Shown: one piece after another, positions 25,686 to 33,266 of the stretch | Numbering within the stretch: the first letter of the stretch is position 1 | Layout: each line of letters opens with the position of its first letter | Assembly (NCBI RefSeq): GCF_045277565.1 | Contig: NZ_CP123584.1 | Coordinates: 3,782,001-3,846,000 of the forward strand | Length of the DNA stretch: 64,000 nucleotides | Direction: 5' to 3' | DNA from: Aliisedimentitalea scapharcae | GTDB taxonomy: Bacteria > Pseudomonadota > Alphaproteobacteria > Rhodobacterales > Rhodobacteraceae | The notes under the pieces: model-generated | Databases searched by the model: none | The model's input: the letters and a program-made list of their open reading frames with translations, nothing else | What the model was told of the DNA's origin: nothing | Program-made: the position numbers and the translations under genes

Positions 25686-26291
25686 TTACCCCTGCGGCCA
25701 GCCGCCTTTGGCGCGGATTTCGGTCGAACTGGCCGACACCATGGGCACGTTCACGAAACACCACGCGGGGGCTTGGGATTGCCCCAACAGATGACTGGCC
25801 TGGCTGGACAGCCGATATTTGCCATAGATCCGCGCCGCCGGGGACATCCGCGCCGAGATCCGATCGCCGGGTCGGGCAAGCACCCCGACCGGCACCGTTT
25901 CCATGATCTGACGCCAATCCTTCCAGCGATGAAACTGCGCCAGATTGTCGGCCCCCATCAACCAGACGAATTGCACACCAGGATGTCGCCGTCGCAATTC
26001 GAACAGCGTTTCAGCGGTATACCGAGTGCCCACATGAGTTTCGAAATCGCTGGCCTGAACGCGCGGGTGGCGCAACAGCTCCTGCGCCGCCTGCATCCGC
26101 CGCGTCAATTGCGCAGGCCCCCGCGTTTTCAGCGGATTGCCCGGAGACACCAGCCACACCACCCGATCCAACCCAAAGCGTTTCAACGCCTCGCGCGTGA
26201 TATGCACATGCCCCATATGCGGCGGATCAAACGACCCCCCAAGCAACCCAACCCGCATCCCCGGGCGCATATGCGGCAACCTGTTACTCAT
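25686..26291 (-). CDS. nadD: Nicotinate-nucleotide adenylyltransferase
   Basis: A 201-residue NadD that adenylates nicotinate mononucleotide in NAD synthesis. It has GGSFDPPHMGHVHI (HxGH nucleotidyl-transferase motif) and a C-terminal SSTEIR motif. The start at 26291 has AAGG 5 bases upstream; the two further in-frame starts before GMRVGLLGG are possible but less well placed. nadE, which completes NAD synthesis, is also in the window (43300-44958). Confidence 0.93.
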   Translation of the reverse strand: MSNRLPHMRPGMRVGLLGGSFDPPHMGHVHITREALKRFGLDRVVWLVSPGNPLKTRGPAQLTRRMQAAQELLRHPRVQASDFETHVGTRYTAETLFELRRRHPGVQFVWLMGADNLAQFHRWKDWRQIMETVPVGVLARPGDRISARMSPAARIYGKYRLSSQASHLLGQSQAPAWCFVNVPMVSASSTEIRAKGGWPQG

Positions 26292-26453
26292 GACGGCCTT
26301 GATGCACATAGAATGGGGGAGAAATCAATTGGTTGGCGCAGGGCCACCTTAAGACAAACGCACCGCCTCCTTTGGAGCGCGTCACACAGTGGCACGCCCT
26401 GCGCCTGACCTTCTCCATGGGAAGGCGCGGGTCTTTTGTTGAAGGTCGGATTG

Positions 26454-27326
26454 CTATGTTTTTTTGAGCCTTGATCTATCTACCAGCGCTTCGAACCCCG
26501 TCGGAAACTCTACCAAGGCCCCGCGTATCTCCAACCAATCGCCACGTTTTCTGAAATTTGAAAGAGGATGCGAAGGCCACGGTATGACAACGCCCCTATC
26601 TTCAATTTTCATTGCAGCGACTCCAGCCTCTTCATCAACTAGAATCTTGTCTGAAATTTCGGGCGGAAAATCCATGTAATGAATTAGATCTTTGTGATCA
26701 GCGCGCCCAATAATTGCCTTTCGCAAAGGGATCATTCGGCTATCAAAAGCTATCGAATACCCAAATTTGGCTGCTACGGCCAAAAAAGCAGACTTCAAGT
26801 CAGCTTTTTCGATGTTTTCCTTTTGGTAGCCCTTAGGTGGGGAAATGCTTAAGGTATCCCCGTCTTGAAATTCACTAAGGGTATCTTTGCTCACTTCCAA
26901 GTGACTAAGGTTGTTTTTGTCTGAAATGTCAAAGTGAGTGATGCCATTTCGGCGCGATAAATTAGCGTTAAGGGACAGCCCGCCTACTTTAAATATTACG
27001 TGGCCAAACTCACCATCTTGTTGTCCAACTAGGCACTTTGCTTGTTCGACCATATTTCGGCGCCGAACCAAATCAAATTCATAGTTGTGGCCTGCCGAGT
27101 TATTGCAAAGCCGACACGTGAGAATGACAACCTTCCCTCCAACTGACTTTGGTGGGACATCTTCTTCGGTTAACCAGTTGGTATTGGGTTTTCTGTTTAG
27201 AAGTCCGGCTTCTAAGGTGAAGCCTTCGCCGCAAATCGGGCAATAGTACTTCCCATCATTTATCCCTAAGCATTCAATGGCCCTTGAGCCTGCATTGAAT
27301 ATCGCCTTCGCTCTAGCTTTTTTCAA
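26454..27326 (-). CDS. HNH_5-like zinc/nuclease-fold protein, low-GC insert
   Basis: A 290-residue protein whose N-terminal third carries two Cys pairs in the HNH_5 style: YYCPICGEGF and LTCRLCNNSAGHNYE, with EEDVPPKSVGGK between them. The asparagine and second histidine of the fold are present, but the first position reads Asp (ED) where many relatives have EH, so nuclease activity is uncertain. The rest is unrecognised. GC is well below both neighbours. The start appears to be TTG (27326); a stop lies upstream in frame and no ATG lies between. It begins about 16 bases beyond the T-run of the ettA terminator, leaving little room for a promoter, so expression may depend on read-through. Probably a horizontally acquired gene. 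Confidence 0.65.
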   Translation of the reverse strand: MKKARAKAIFNAGSRAIECLGINDGKYYCPICGEGFTLEAGLLNRKPNTNWLTEEDVPPKSVGGKVVILTCRLCNNSAGHNYEFDLVRRRNMVEQAKCLVGQQDGEFGHVIFKVGGLSLNANLSRRNGITHFDISDKNNLSHLEVSKDTLSEFQDGDTLSISPPKGYQKENIEKADLKSAFLAVAAKFGYSIAFDSRMIPLRKAIIGRADHKDLIHYMDFPPEISDKILVDEEAGVAAMKIEDRGVVIPWPSHPLSNFRKRGDWLEIRGALVEFPTGFEALVDRSRLKKT

Positions 27327-27341
27327 ATTTGAACCCCAAAG

Positions 27342-27367
27342 AAAAAGGCGGGGTAAATCCCCGCCTT
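27342..27367 (-). terminator. Rho-independent terminator of ettA
   Basis: On the minus strand a 9-bp GC-rich stem (27345-27353 with 27359-27367) and a 5-base loop are followed by a T-run (27346-27342). It lies just after the ettA stop and just before the HNH-like gene, marking the insertion edge of that low-GC gene. Confidence 0.85.
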
Positions 27368-27373
27368 ACAACC

Positions 27374-29041
27374 TTAACGCACAAATTTCTTGTGCTTCAA
27401 CCGCTTTGGTTCCAGTGCGTCTGCACCCAACCGGCGTTTTTTGTCTTCTTCGTAGTCCTCAAAGTTACCCTCGAACCATTCCACATGCGCGTCGCCTTCG
27501 AACGCCAGGATGTGGGTACAGATCCGGTCGAGGAAGAAGCGGTCGTGCGAGATCACAACGGCGCAGCCGGCGAAATCGACCAGCGCGTCTTCCAAAGCCC
27601 GCAAGGTTTCCACATCCAGATCGTTGGTCGGTTCGTCGAGCAGCAGCACATTACCGCCCTCTTTCAACAGACGCGCCATGTGGACCCGGTTGCGTTCACC
27701 ACCCGAAAGCAGGTTCAGCGGTTTCTGCTGATCGCCACCTTTGAAGTTGAACGACGAACAATAGGCGCGCGAATTCACCTGTGCATCACCCAGTTCAATA
27801 ATCTCGGCCCCGCCGGAAATCGATTCCCAAACGGTGTCCTTGTCGTTCAGATCATCGCGTGACTGATCCACATAGGACAGTTTGACGGTATCCCCATAGG
27901 TCACGGACCCCGTGTCGGGTTGTTCCTGACCGGTCAGCATGCGGAACAGGGTCGATTTACCGGCGCCGTTGGGACCGATGACGCCAACAATACCACCGGG
28001 CGGCAGCGCAAAGGACAGCCCTTCGACCAGCTGTTTGTCGCCATAGTGTTTGGCGATATTGTCGACCTCGATCACCTTGCCACCCAGACGGGGGCCATTG
28101 GGGATGACGATCTGGGCACGGGCCAGCTTTTCACGTTCGGATTGGTTGGCCAGATCGTTATAGGCGTTGATCCGGGCCTTGGATTTGGCCTGGCGCGCCT
28201 TGGCCCCCTGACGCATCCATTCCAATTCGCGTTCCAGCGTCTTTTGCTTGGATTTGTCCTCGCGGGCTTCCTGCTCCAGCCGTTTGGCCTTTTGCTCCAG
28301 CCACGCGGAATAGTTGCCCTCGTACGGGATACCACGACCACGGTCGAGTTCGAGGATCCAGCCGGTGATGTCATCCAGGAAATACCGGTCGTGGGTGACG
28401 CACAGGATGGTGCCCTTGTAGTCGATCAGGTGCTGTTGCAGCCAGGCGATGGTTTCCGCATCCAGGTGGTTGGTCGGTTCGTCGAGCAGCAACATGTCAG
28501 GCGCTTCGAGCAACAGTTTGCACAGCGCGACGCGGCGTTTTTCACCCCCTGACAGATTGGCAATCTCGGCGTCATCCGGAGGGCACCGCAGCGCCTCCAT
28601 CGAGATGTCGATCTGGCTGTCCAGATCCCACAGATTTTCAGAATCAATGGCGTCCTGCAGGGCGGTCATCTCTTCCATCAGCTCGTCGGTATAGTTTTCC
28701 GCCATCTCGACGGCGATTGCATTGAACCGATCCACCTTGGCCTTTTTTTCCGCCACGCCCAGCATGACGTTCTCACGCACGCTCAATGTTTCGTCCAATT
28801 TCGGCTCCTGCGGCAGGTACCCGACTTTGGCACCTTCGGCCGCCCACGCTTCGCCGGTGAAATCCGTATCCAGCCCTGCCATGATCTTCATCAAGGTCGA
28901 TTTACCGGCACCGTTGACGCCGACCACACCGATTTTCACACCGGGGAGAAACGACAGGTGGATGTTTTCAAAGCATTTCTTGCCACCGGGATAGGTCTTG
29001 GAGACACCCTGCATATGGTAGACGTACTGATAGGCGGCCAT
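27374..29041 (-). CDS. ettA: Energy-dependent translational throttle ABC-F ATPase
   Basis: A 555-residue ABC-F protein with two ATPase cassettes: first GVNGAGKSTLMK with LSGGEKRRVALCKLLL, second GPNGAGKSTLFRM with LSGGERNRVHMARLL. The linker between cassettes has the EttA arm region (EWMRQGAKARQAKSKARINAY). It starts MAAYQYVYHMQGVSKTYPGGKK, as EttA does. It binds the ribosomal E site and regulates initiation of translation by energy state. The start is at 29041; an open frame extends further upstream but is not family sequence. Confidence 0.93.
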   Translation of the reverse strand: MAAYQYVYHMQGVSKTYPGGKKCFENIHLSFLPGVKIGVVGVNGAGKSTLMKIMAGLDTDFTGEAWAAEGAKVGYLPQEPKLDETLSVRENVMLGVAEKKAKVDRFNAIAVEMAENYTDELMEEMTALQDAIDSENLWDLDSQIDISMEALRCPPDDAEIANLSGGEKRRVALCKLLLEAPDMLLLDEPTNHLDAETIAWLQQHLIDYKGTILCVTHDRYFLDDITGWILELDRGRGIPYEGNYSAWLEQKAKRLEQEAREDKSKQKTLERELEWMRQGAKARQAKSKARINAYNDLANQSEREKLARAQIVIPNGPRLGGKVIEVDNIAKHYGDKQLVEGLSFALPPGGIVGVIGPNGAGKSTLFRMLTGQEQPDTGSVTYGDTVKLSYVDQSRDDLNDKDTVWESISGGAEIIELGDAQVNSRAYCSSFNFKGGDQQKPLNLLSGGERNRVHMARLLKEGGNVLLLDEPTNDLDVETLRALEDALVDFAGCAVVISHDRFFLDRICTHILAFEGDAHVEWFEGNFEDYEEDKKRRLGADALEPKRLKHKKFVR

Positions 29042-29221
29042 GGTTGGGCTCCGTGCTGGGACATTCAGATCAGAGCGTGTGATAACGGACGATGCGCGTG
29101 GGGGCAATCCACCGCCCAGCGAAAGACCCTGAGACCCAGGAAGAAACCTGAAACGGTTCGAGAGCCCCCGTGCATGGGTCAGCGCCGTCTGGCTGCTAAT
29201 TTTCTGAATCAAAACCAATCC

Positions 29222-29376
29222 TTGCCAGAGTCCTCTTCACCTGTCATACGCATCGGGCTTACGTTTTTCTTTTTCGACCACTGTCTCCTTTTATACGGCG
29301 CTCAGTCTTTCGATCCAGACCTACGACGCCAGGTTGCCGCAGCTACGCGGGCAACATTATTTAGGAGACTACGGAT
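29222..29376 (+). promoter_or_regulatory. Promoter and structured 5' leader of first cold-shock gene
   Basis: A -35-like TTGCCA (29222-29227) and a -10-like CATACG (29245-29250), separated by 17 bases, predict a start near 29257 and a leader of about 120 nt. The leader shares long blocks with that of the second cold-shock gene (29753-29906). A hairpin (29333-29340 with 29347-29355, bulged G at 29349) lies just before the GGAG ribosome site. Its second base pair is T-A here and C-G in the other copy, so it covaries. Confidence 0.6.
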
Positions 29377-29583
29377 ATGGCCAACGGCACCGTAAAATGG
29401 TTCAACACCACCAAAGGCTTCGGCTTCATCGCACCTGAAACCGGTGGCAAAGACGTGTTTGTGCACATCTCTGCTGTCGAGCGTTCGGGCCTGACCGGTC
29501 TGGCCGACAATCAGAAAGTGACTTTTGACGTGGAATCCGGCCGTGACGGCCGCGAAAACGCGACAAACATCCAGCTGGCCTGA
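29377..29583 (+). CDS. Cold-shock protein, CspA family (first copy)
   Basis: A 68-residue CspA-type protein. RNP motifs KGFGFI and DVFVHIS are intact, and it begins MANGTVKWFN. Such proteins bind single-stranded nucleic acid and act as RNA chaperones. It is 91-92% similar by eye to the second copy, with differences mainly in the C-terminal third. A GGAG ribosome site lies close before the ATG. Followed by a strong terminator (29603-29632). Confidence 0.96.
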   Translation: MANGTVKWFNTTKGFGFIAPETGGKDVFVHISAVERSGLTGLADNQKVTFDVESGRDGRENATNIQLA

Positions 29584-29602
29584 TTTTTTCAGAGACCACT
29601 GA

Positions 29603-29632
29603 CGAAGGCCGATCCCGATCGGCCTTCGTTTT
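29603..29632 (+). terminator. Rho-independent terminator after first csp gene
   Basis: A 12-bp perfect stem (29603-29614 with 29617-29628) and a 2-base turn are followed by TTTT (29629-29632). Confidence 0.9.
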
Positions 29633-29752
29633 CCAATCCGCACCAAAAAATGCGGATACGATATTGACTAGCTTACATTTTTTCCGAGCCTTCAGGCCGT
29701 CCCCCCGATGTGGCATTGCGCAACGTCGGGAGAATTGATGCGTTCTTCACTC

Positions 29753-29906
29753 TTGTAAGACGCGTTCACCGATGCCATATCTCAGATCGCTAACGTTTCT
29801 ATTTCGACCTACTGTCTCCGACCATCGGCGTTCAGTCTATCGATCCAGACGACGACACGCCAAGCTGCCGCATACCGTGGGCAGCATATTTTGAGGAGAC
29901 ACGGAT
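29753..29906 (+). promoter_or_regulatory. Promoter and structured 5' leader of second cold-shock gene
   Basis: A -35-like TTGTAA (29753-29758) and -10-like CATATC (29776-29781) with the same 17-base spacing as the first copy predict a leader of about 119 nt. The conserved blocks CGATCCAGAC and CTGTCTCC occur in both. The pre-ribosome-site hairpin uses 29864-29871 with 29877-29885 and keeps the bulged G (29879). The region between the upstream terminator and this promoter (29633-29752) holds no gene I can support. Confidence 0.6.
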
Positions 29907-30113
29907 ATGGCCAATGGCACCGTGAAATGGTTCAACACCACCAAAGGCTTCGGCTTCATCGCACCGGAAGACGGCGGCAAAGACGTGTTTGTGCACATCT
30001 CTGCTGTTGAGCGCGCAGGCCTGACCGGTCTGGCCGACAACCAGAAAGTCACCTACGAGCTGCGCTCGGGTCGTGACGGGCGTGAAAGCGCTGACGATAT
30101 CGCTCTGGCCTAA
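29907..30113 (+). CDS. Cold-shock protein, CspA family (second copy)
   Basis: A 68-residue CspA-type protein, the tandem duplicate of the gene at 29377, with the same RNP motifs (KGFGFI, DVFVHIS). The C-terminal part differs (VTYELRSGRDGRESADDIALA). A GAGGAGA ribosome site precedes the ATG. The two genes have their own promoters and leaders, so the duplication included the regulatory region. Confidence 0.96.
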   Translation: MANGTVKWFNTTKGFGFIAPEDGGKDVFVHISAVERAGLTGLADNQKVTYELRSGRDGRESADDIALA

Positions 30114-30124
30114 GTGCCAGACCA

Positions 30125-30146
30125 GGGTGGGTCATCAGACCCACCC
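30125..30146. terminator. Hairpin between second csp gene and trxC
   Basis: A 9-bp perfect stem (30125-30133 with 30138-30146) and a 4-base loop lie between the convergent ends of the csp copy and trxC. No long T-run follows, so termination strength is uncertain. Confidence 0.55.
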
Positions 30147-30167
30147 CATCTCGGACTGCCGTCAGAG

Positions 30168-30593
30168 CTACCCTTTGACCCAGCTGACAATCTGCCCTGC
30201 ACGCAGGGCACCGGACTGACGCTTCTTTTCCTTGCCGCGCTCAAAGGCCACCATGGTCGGTATACCGCGGATGCGATAGCGCCCGCCGGTCGATTGGTGT
30301 TTCTGCGTGTCGAGCTTGACCAGGCGCGCCTTGCCATTCAGCGTTTTGGCAGCCTTGGAAAATTCAGGGCCCATCATCTTGCAGGGGCCACACCACGGGG
30401 CCCAAAAGTCCACCACCAATGGCAGATCATCGTTTTTCGAAGCTTTTTCCAAAACGGCCGGGCTCACATCCATTGCTTGTCCGGTCATCAATCCCTTGCC
30501 GCAATGGCCGCATTTGGGGCCGGCTGTCAGCTTGTCTTCAGGCACTCGATTCAACTGACCACAATTCAGGCAGGTAAGAGTTTTGTCACCCAT
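30168..30593 (-). CDS. trxC: Thioredoxin 2
   Basis: A 141-residue thioredoxin with an N-terminal zinc ribbon (Cys 8, 11, 28 and 31) and a thioredoxin domain whose active site WCGPC uses Cys68 and Cys71. The cis-proline is in RGIPTMVAF. This arrangement defines TrxC, a cytoplasmic, redox-sensitive thioredoxin induced by oxidative stress in other bacteria. It converges on the second csp gene. Confidence 0.95.
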   Translation of the reverse strand: MGDKTLTCLNCGQLNRVPEDKLTAGPKCGHCGKGLMTGQAMDVSPAVLEKASKNDDLPLVVDFWAPWCGPCKMMGPEFSKAAKTLNGKARLVKLDTQKHQSTGGRYRIRGIPTMVAFERGKEKKRQSGALRAGQIVSWVKG

Positions 30594-30791
30594 TAGAGAT
30601 GCCTCCGGTTTATTGGATCATATTCAATTTCTCAGATAGGCAATCGTACCTGCATCGGCAACCCATCGCCGTCCCACCCCACCACGATGCAGTCCAAAAC
30701 AACGTTCAATTCACCGAGTCCGACGGGCAACATTCTTCACAAAACTGTCACACACACTCGACAATCTTATCTGGATCGCCACCTTTGGTTC

Positions 30792-31175
30792 ATGAAACAG
30801 CTCATTCGCATCTTCCGCCCCGGAATTCTTGTGGCCCTTGCAGCGGTGATTGCACATCTGACCAACCTGCCCGCGATGTTGGGCGCACACCCTTGGTGGG
30901 CAGACAAAGTGATTTGGGTGGGGGTTCCGGTCGGTTTTAGCCTGGCTGCTACGGCTTGGATTTTGCAATTGCCGGGCGGTGTGCGCAAACTGGGCTTTGC
31001 CGGGCTGACGCTGGTGGCCTTTGTTCTGGCCCAGACAGGCAAGATGCGCTTTACCGCTTCGTATGCAGAAGACATGTTGGCCGGTCAGCTTTGGTATTTC
31101 GGCTGGATCGCTACCTGTGCCCTGGCTTTTGCAACACTGGCGTCGATTTCCTGGGCTTCGCGTCAAATTCATTGA
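30792..31175 (+). CDS. Hypothetical four-helix membrane protein
   Basis: A 127-residue hydrophobic protein with four likely membrane helices (about residues 6-24, 39-58, 66-83 and 98-121). I see no family signature. The ATG at 30792 is chosen because the first helix follows directly; an upstream extension to 30687 would be polar and repetitive. It ends 59 bases before the L,D-transpeptidase gene on the same strand, so the two may be co-transcribed. Confidence 0.55.
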   Translation: MKQLIRIFRPGILVALAAVIAHLTNLPAMLGAHPWWADKVIWVGVPVGFSLAATAWILQLPGGVRKLGFAGLTLVAFVLAQTGKMRFTASYAEDMLAGQLWYFGWIATCALAFATLASISWASRQIH

Positions 31176-31234
31176 CCGTTGCACCCAACAGGCCGAACAT
31201 GGCTCCATGTGTTACCAAAGAATGAGGTTTTGAC

Positions 31235-31804
31235 ATGTTCACACGAAGAACCTTCCTTACCACGACAACCTTGGCTGCACCGGCGCTGTTTCTACCCCGT
31301 GCTGTTTCGGCCAAAACCCAAAAACAAGATTATGATCCAAACCCGCAAGTTGTCCGCATTCGCAAAGAATTCGAACCAGGGCAATTGTTGGTTCTGCCAT
31401 CGTCCTACTACCTGTATTTTGTGACGGATAAGCGCAAAGCGATCCGCTATGGCGTCGGTGTCGGGCAAGCCGGACTGGAGTTCACCGGTCAGGCTGTTAT
31501 TGGCGTCAAAAAAGAATGGCCCACCTGGCGACCCACGGACGAAATGATCGAACGCAGCCCGCGTACGTATGCAAAGTTCAAGGGCACCGATTACATCGAA
31601 CCCGGAGGTCCGAACAATCCGTTGGGTGCACGGGCTTTGTACCTGTTTCAGGGCGGGCGCGACACCTACATTCGCATTCATGGAACAACACAGCCTGATA
31701 CAATCGGCACCGCGGCGTCAAATGGGTGTTTCCGAATGATCAACGAACACGTTATCGACCTGTATGACCGGGTTCCGGTCGGAACCACGGTCACTGTTCT
31801 GTAA
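31235..31804 (+). CDS. L,D-transpeptidase (YkuD fold), Tat-exported
   Basis: A 189-residue protein with an N-terminal TRRTFLTT motif and hydrophobic stretch suggesting Tat export. The YkuD catalytic motif is intact: HG (H149) and SNGCFRM (S162, nucleophile C165). These enzymes cross-link peptidoglycan meso-diaminopimelate or attach proteins to it. Family and catalytic residues are clear; which reaction it performs is not. Confidence 0.9.
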   Translation: MFTRRTFLTTTTLAAPALFLPRAVSAKTQKQDYDPNPQVVRIRKEFEPGQLLVLPSSYYLYFVTDKRKAIRYGVGVGQAGLEFTGQAVIGVKKEWPTWRPTDEMIERSPRTYAKFKGTDYIEPGGPNNPLGARALYLFQGGRDTYIRIHGTTQPDTIGTAASNGCFRMINEHVIDLYDRVPVGTTVTVL

Positions 31805-31829
31805 TCCGATCAGAATTGTCTCTGTGATC

Positions 31830-32474
31830 TTAACGCCGAACCTGGGTGATCAGTTCAACCACCGAGGGACCCATCGCTGCGACAATGGCGGCCACACCAT
31901 CGGCGTTCGGATGAATACCGTCTCCCTGCATCACCAGACGCAGCTGGGCTGGGTTGTCGGCCCGATCGGCGATTCCGGCAAAGTAATAAGGGAAAAACAC
32001 GACGTCATGTGCGGCAGCCAGATCGGGGTACAGTGAATCGAACTTGGTTTTGTAGTCCGCTCCAAAATTGCCAGGTGCCTGCATACCGACGAACAGCACC
32101 GCGACTTTGTGGGATTCCGCCTCCGTCAGAATAGCGTTCAGGTTGGATCGCGTTTGCGCCGGGTCCAGTCCCCTCAGGGTGTCATTGCCGCCCAGCACCA
32201 CGATCATGGCATCAAATCCGTCGCCCAATGTCCAGGAAACCCGCGCCGCGCCACCTGCCGTCGTGTCGCCTGACACTCCCGCATTTGTCAGCGACGCAGA
32301 GATACCCTGGCCGTCCAGCCATTTTTGCATTTGCGGCACAAACCCGGCGTCGGATGGCAACCCATAGCCATGCACCAGAGAATCCCCAAAGGCCACAATC
32401 CGCACCGGTTCCGCAGCGTAGACCGAACAAACGGCAACAATCTGCATAATCAAACCAATCACTACCTTGCGCAT
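31830..32474 (-). CDS. tesA: Arylesterase / TesA-like SGNH hydrolase
   Basis: A 214-residue SGNH (GDSL) hydrolase with a signal peptide (ending VYAAE, about residue 20). Blocks I, III and V are visible: AFGDSLVHGYG with the nucleophilic Ser, GGND, and DGIHPNADG with the Asp-His pair. It cleaves acyl esters or thioesters in the periplasm, as E. coli TesA does. The divergent neighbour is a YbbA-type ATPase, matching the E. coli tesA / ybbA-ybbP arrangement. Confidence 0.9.
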   Translation of the reverse strand: MRKVVIGLIMQIVAVCSVYAAEPVRIVAFGDSLVHGYGLPSDAGFVPQMQKWLDGQGISASLTNAGVSGDTTAGGAARVSWTLGDGFDAMIVVLGGNDTLRGLDPAQTRSNLNAILTEAESHKVAVLFVGMQAPGNFGADYKTKFDSLYPDLAAAHDVVFFPYYFAGIADRADNPAQLRLVMQGDGIHPNADGVAAIVAAMGPSVVELITQVRR

Positions 32475-32531
32475 ACATTTCCAAGCTCCATATCGAACCG
32501 ATACCCGGTTCCACAGAAAGACACTCGCCCC

Positions 32532-33266
32532 ATGCCAGCCCCCACGTCAGATGACGCAATCCTGTCCCTCCAAAATGCGTCTCTGTCGCTGAATGGCAAT
32601 ACCGGCACCGTGGATATTCTGCGCGGAATCTCATTGGATGTGCCCGCCGGACAAACCTTGGGGCTGGTTGGGCCATCAGGATCGGGGAAATCGTCATTGC
32701 TGATGGTCATGGGCGGGCTGGAACAGGCAACTGGGGGCACAGTCACAGCACTGGGACATGATCTGACTGCAATGTCCGAAGACCAACTGGCCCGGTTTCG
32801 CCGTGACCATATGGGCGTGGTCTTCCAAAGCTTCCATTTGATTCCGACCATGACGGCATTGGAAAATGTCGCCACACCGCTGGAATTGGCACATGATCCC
32901 GATGCTTTTTCCAAAGCGCAAGACGCGCTGGCAGCCGTCGGGTTGTCCCACCGCGAAGGCCATTTCCCCGCCCAATTGTCGGGCGGCGAACAACAGCGCG
33001 TGGCCCTGGCACGCGCCACTGCACCGCGCCCCAAGATCCTGCTAGCTGACGAACCCACCGGCAATCTGGACGGAACCACCGGCGCGACAATCATGGATTT
33101 GTTGTTCGATCTGCAAGAACGTCATGGATCGACACTGGTCATAGTCACACATGCCCCCGAACTCGCCGCGCGCTGTGATCAGGTGGTTCACCTGCGAGAC
33201 GGACGCATTGATGGACCCGAAACCACCGGCCTGCCCTCCGACCAACCTTCGGAGGCCGCAGAATGA
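32532..33266 (+). CDS. ybbA: ABC transporter ATP-binding protein (YbbA/LolD-like)
   Basis: A 244-residue ATPase of the MacB/LolD type. Walker A GPSGSGKSS, the signature LSGGEQQRVALARA and Walker B ILLADEP are present, with the LLADEPTGNLD segment of this group. The start at 32532 gives the short leader usual for YbbA. It overlaps the permease gene by 4 bases (ATGA). Together with the permease and the divergent TesA it likely handles a lipid-like or detoxification substrate; no binding protein is encoded. Confidence 0.88.
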   Translation: MPAPTSDDAILSLQNASLSLNGNTGTVDILRGISLDVPAGQTLGLVGPSGSGKSSLLMVMGGLEQATGGTVTALGHDLTAMSEDQLARFRRDHMGVVFQSFHLIPTMTALENVATPLELAHDPDAFSKAQDALAAVGLSHREGHFPAQLSGGEQQRVALARATAPRPKILLADEPTGNLDGTTGATIMDLLFDLQERHGSTLVIVTHAPELAARCDQVVHLRDGRIDGPETTGLPSDQPSEAAE

